A stretch of DNA of 5,334 nucleotides, from the NCBI GenBank assembly GCA_007123625.1, contig SKKS01000478.1, positions 1 through 5,334 on the forward strand, written 5' to 3'. The position numbers and the translations under genes are program-made. Numbering within the stretch: position 1 is the first letter of the stretch; every line of letters begins with the position of its first letter. The notes under the pieces are model-generated. The model searched no databases, was not told the origin of the DNA, and worked only from the letters and a program-made list of their open reading frames with translations. This DNA comes from Paracoccaceae bacterium. GTDB lineage: Bacteria > Pseudomonadota > Alphaproteobacteria > Rhodobacterales > Rhodobacteraceae. Below are positions 5,253 to 5,334 of the stretch, piece by piece.

Positions 5253-5334
5253 GGCGCGGTTTTCGGTGGCGCTCTTGGCGACACCTTCGGTGACTGTGAC
5301 GCCTTCGATGACCAAAGGCAACTGGTTCGCGCCC
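5247..5334 (-). CDS. C-terminal end of a probable insertion-sequence transposase, truncated by window edge
   Basis: On the minus strand an open frame enters at the right edge and stops at TGA (complement of 5247-5249). The visible 28 residues include NQLPLVIEGVTVTEGV and end in ENRAA. The pattern NxLPxVIxGVxFxxG plus a short variable Ala-rich tail resembles what I remember of C-termini of IS256/mutator-like transposases in alphaproteobacteria, but 28 residues are too few to name a family. It faces the operon convergently and ends 52 nt after the lactonase stop. The spacer 5195-5246 should contain the IS end if this is correct; the other end is out of view so no target duplication can be tested. 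It could instead be an unrelated convergent gene. Confidence 0.4.
   Translation of the reverse strand, partial: GANQLPLVIEGVTVTEGVAKSATENRAA

Overview
The window is GC-rich, with strong third-position G/C bias and Shine-Dalgarno-led, tightly packed genes. This and the protein style suggest an alphaproteobacterium, most likely Rhodobacterales-like; that placement is inference from composition and protein flavour only.

Layout: almost the whole window is one plus-strand catabolic operon. In order it carries (1) the C-terminal three quarters of a mandelate racemase/muconate lactonizing enzyme (MR/MLE, enolase superfamily) acid-sugar dehydratase, cut by the left edge; (2) an L-rhamnose/L-fucose mutarotase-family protein; (3) an RraA/HMG-aldolase-family protein; (4) a small SAF-domain subunit and (5) a large catalytic subunit of a split UxaA-type (altronate/galactarate dehydratase, sulfolactate sulfo-lyase-like) enzyme; (6) a short-chain dehydrogenase strikingly like BDH2/DHRS6 and 2-keto-3-deoxy-L-fuconate 4-dehydrogenases; and (7) a COG3618 amidohydrolase resembling L-fuconolactonase. 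Junctions are 1 nt, an 8-nt overlap, 41 nt, a 4-nt ATGA overlap, 14 nt (or a 4-nt overlap, depending on the SDR start) and 145 nt. The last gap holds a perfect 7-bp hairpin. About 50 nt after the lactonase, a minus-strand reading frame begins (its 3' end is here) that looks like the C-terminus of an insertion-sequence transposase.

Working together: the set fits a non-phosphorylating (oxidative) route for a 6-deoxyhexose or related sugar. The mutarotase supplies the right anomer, a sugar dehydrogenase (not identified here) gives the lactone, the amidohydrolase opens it, a dehydratase makes the 2-keto-3-deoxy acid, the SDR oxidises C4, and a C-C cleaving enzyme ends the route. Two unrelated dehydratase types sit in one operon, and the cleavage enzyme usual for this route (a fumarylacetoacetate-hydrolase-family protein) is absent from the window. 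The RraA-family protein or the UxaA pair may fill that step, or the operon may handle a second acid sugar. No transporter or regulator is in view; they may lie upstream. No RNA gene, CRISPR array or prophage feature was seen.
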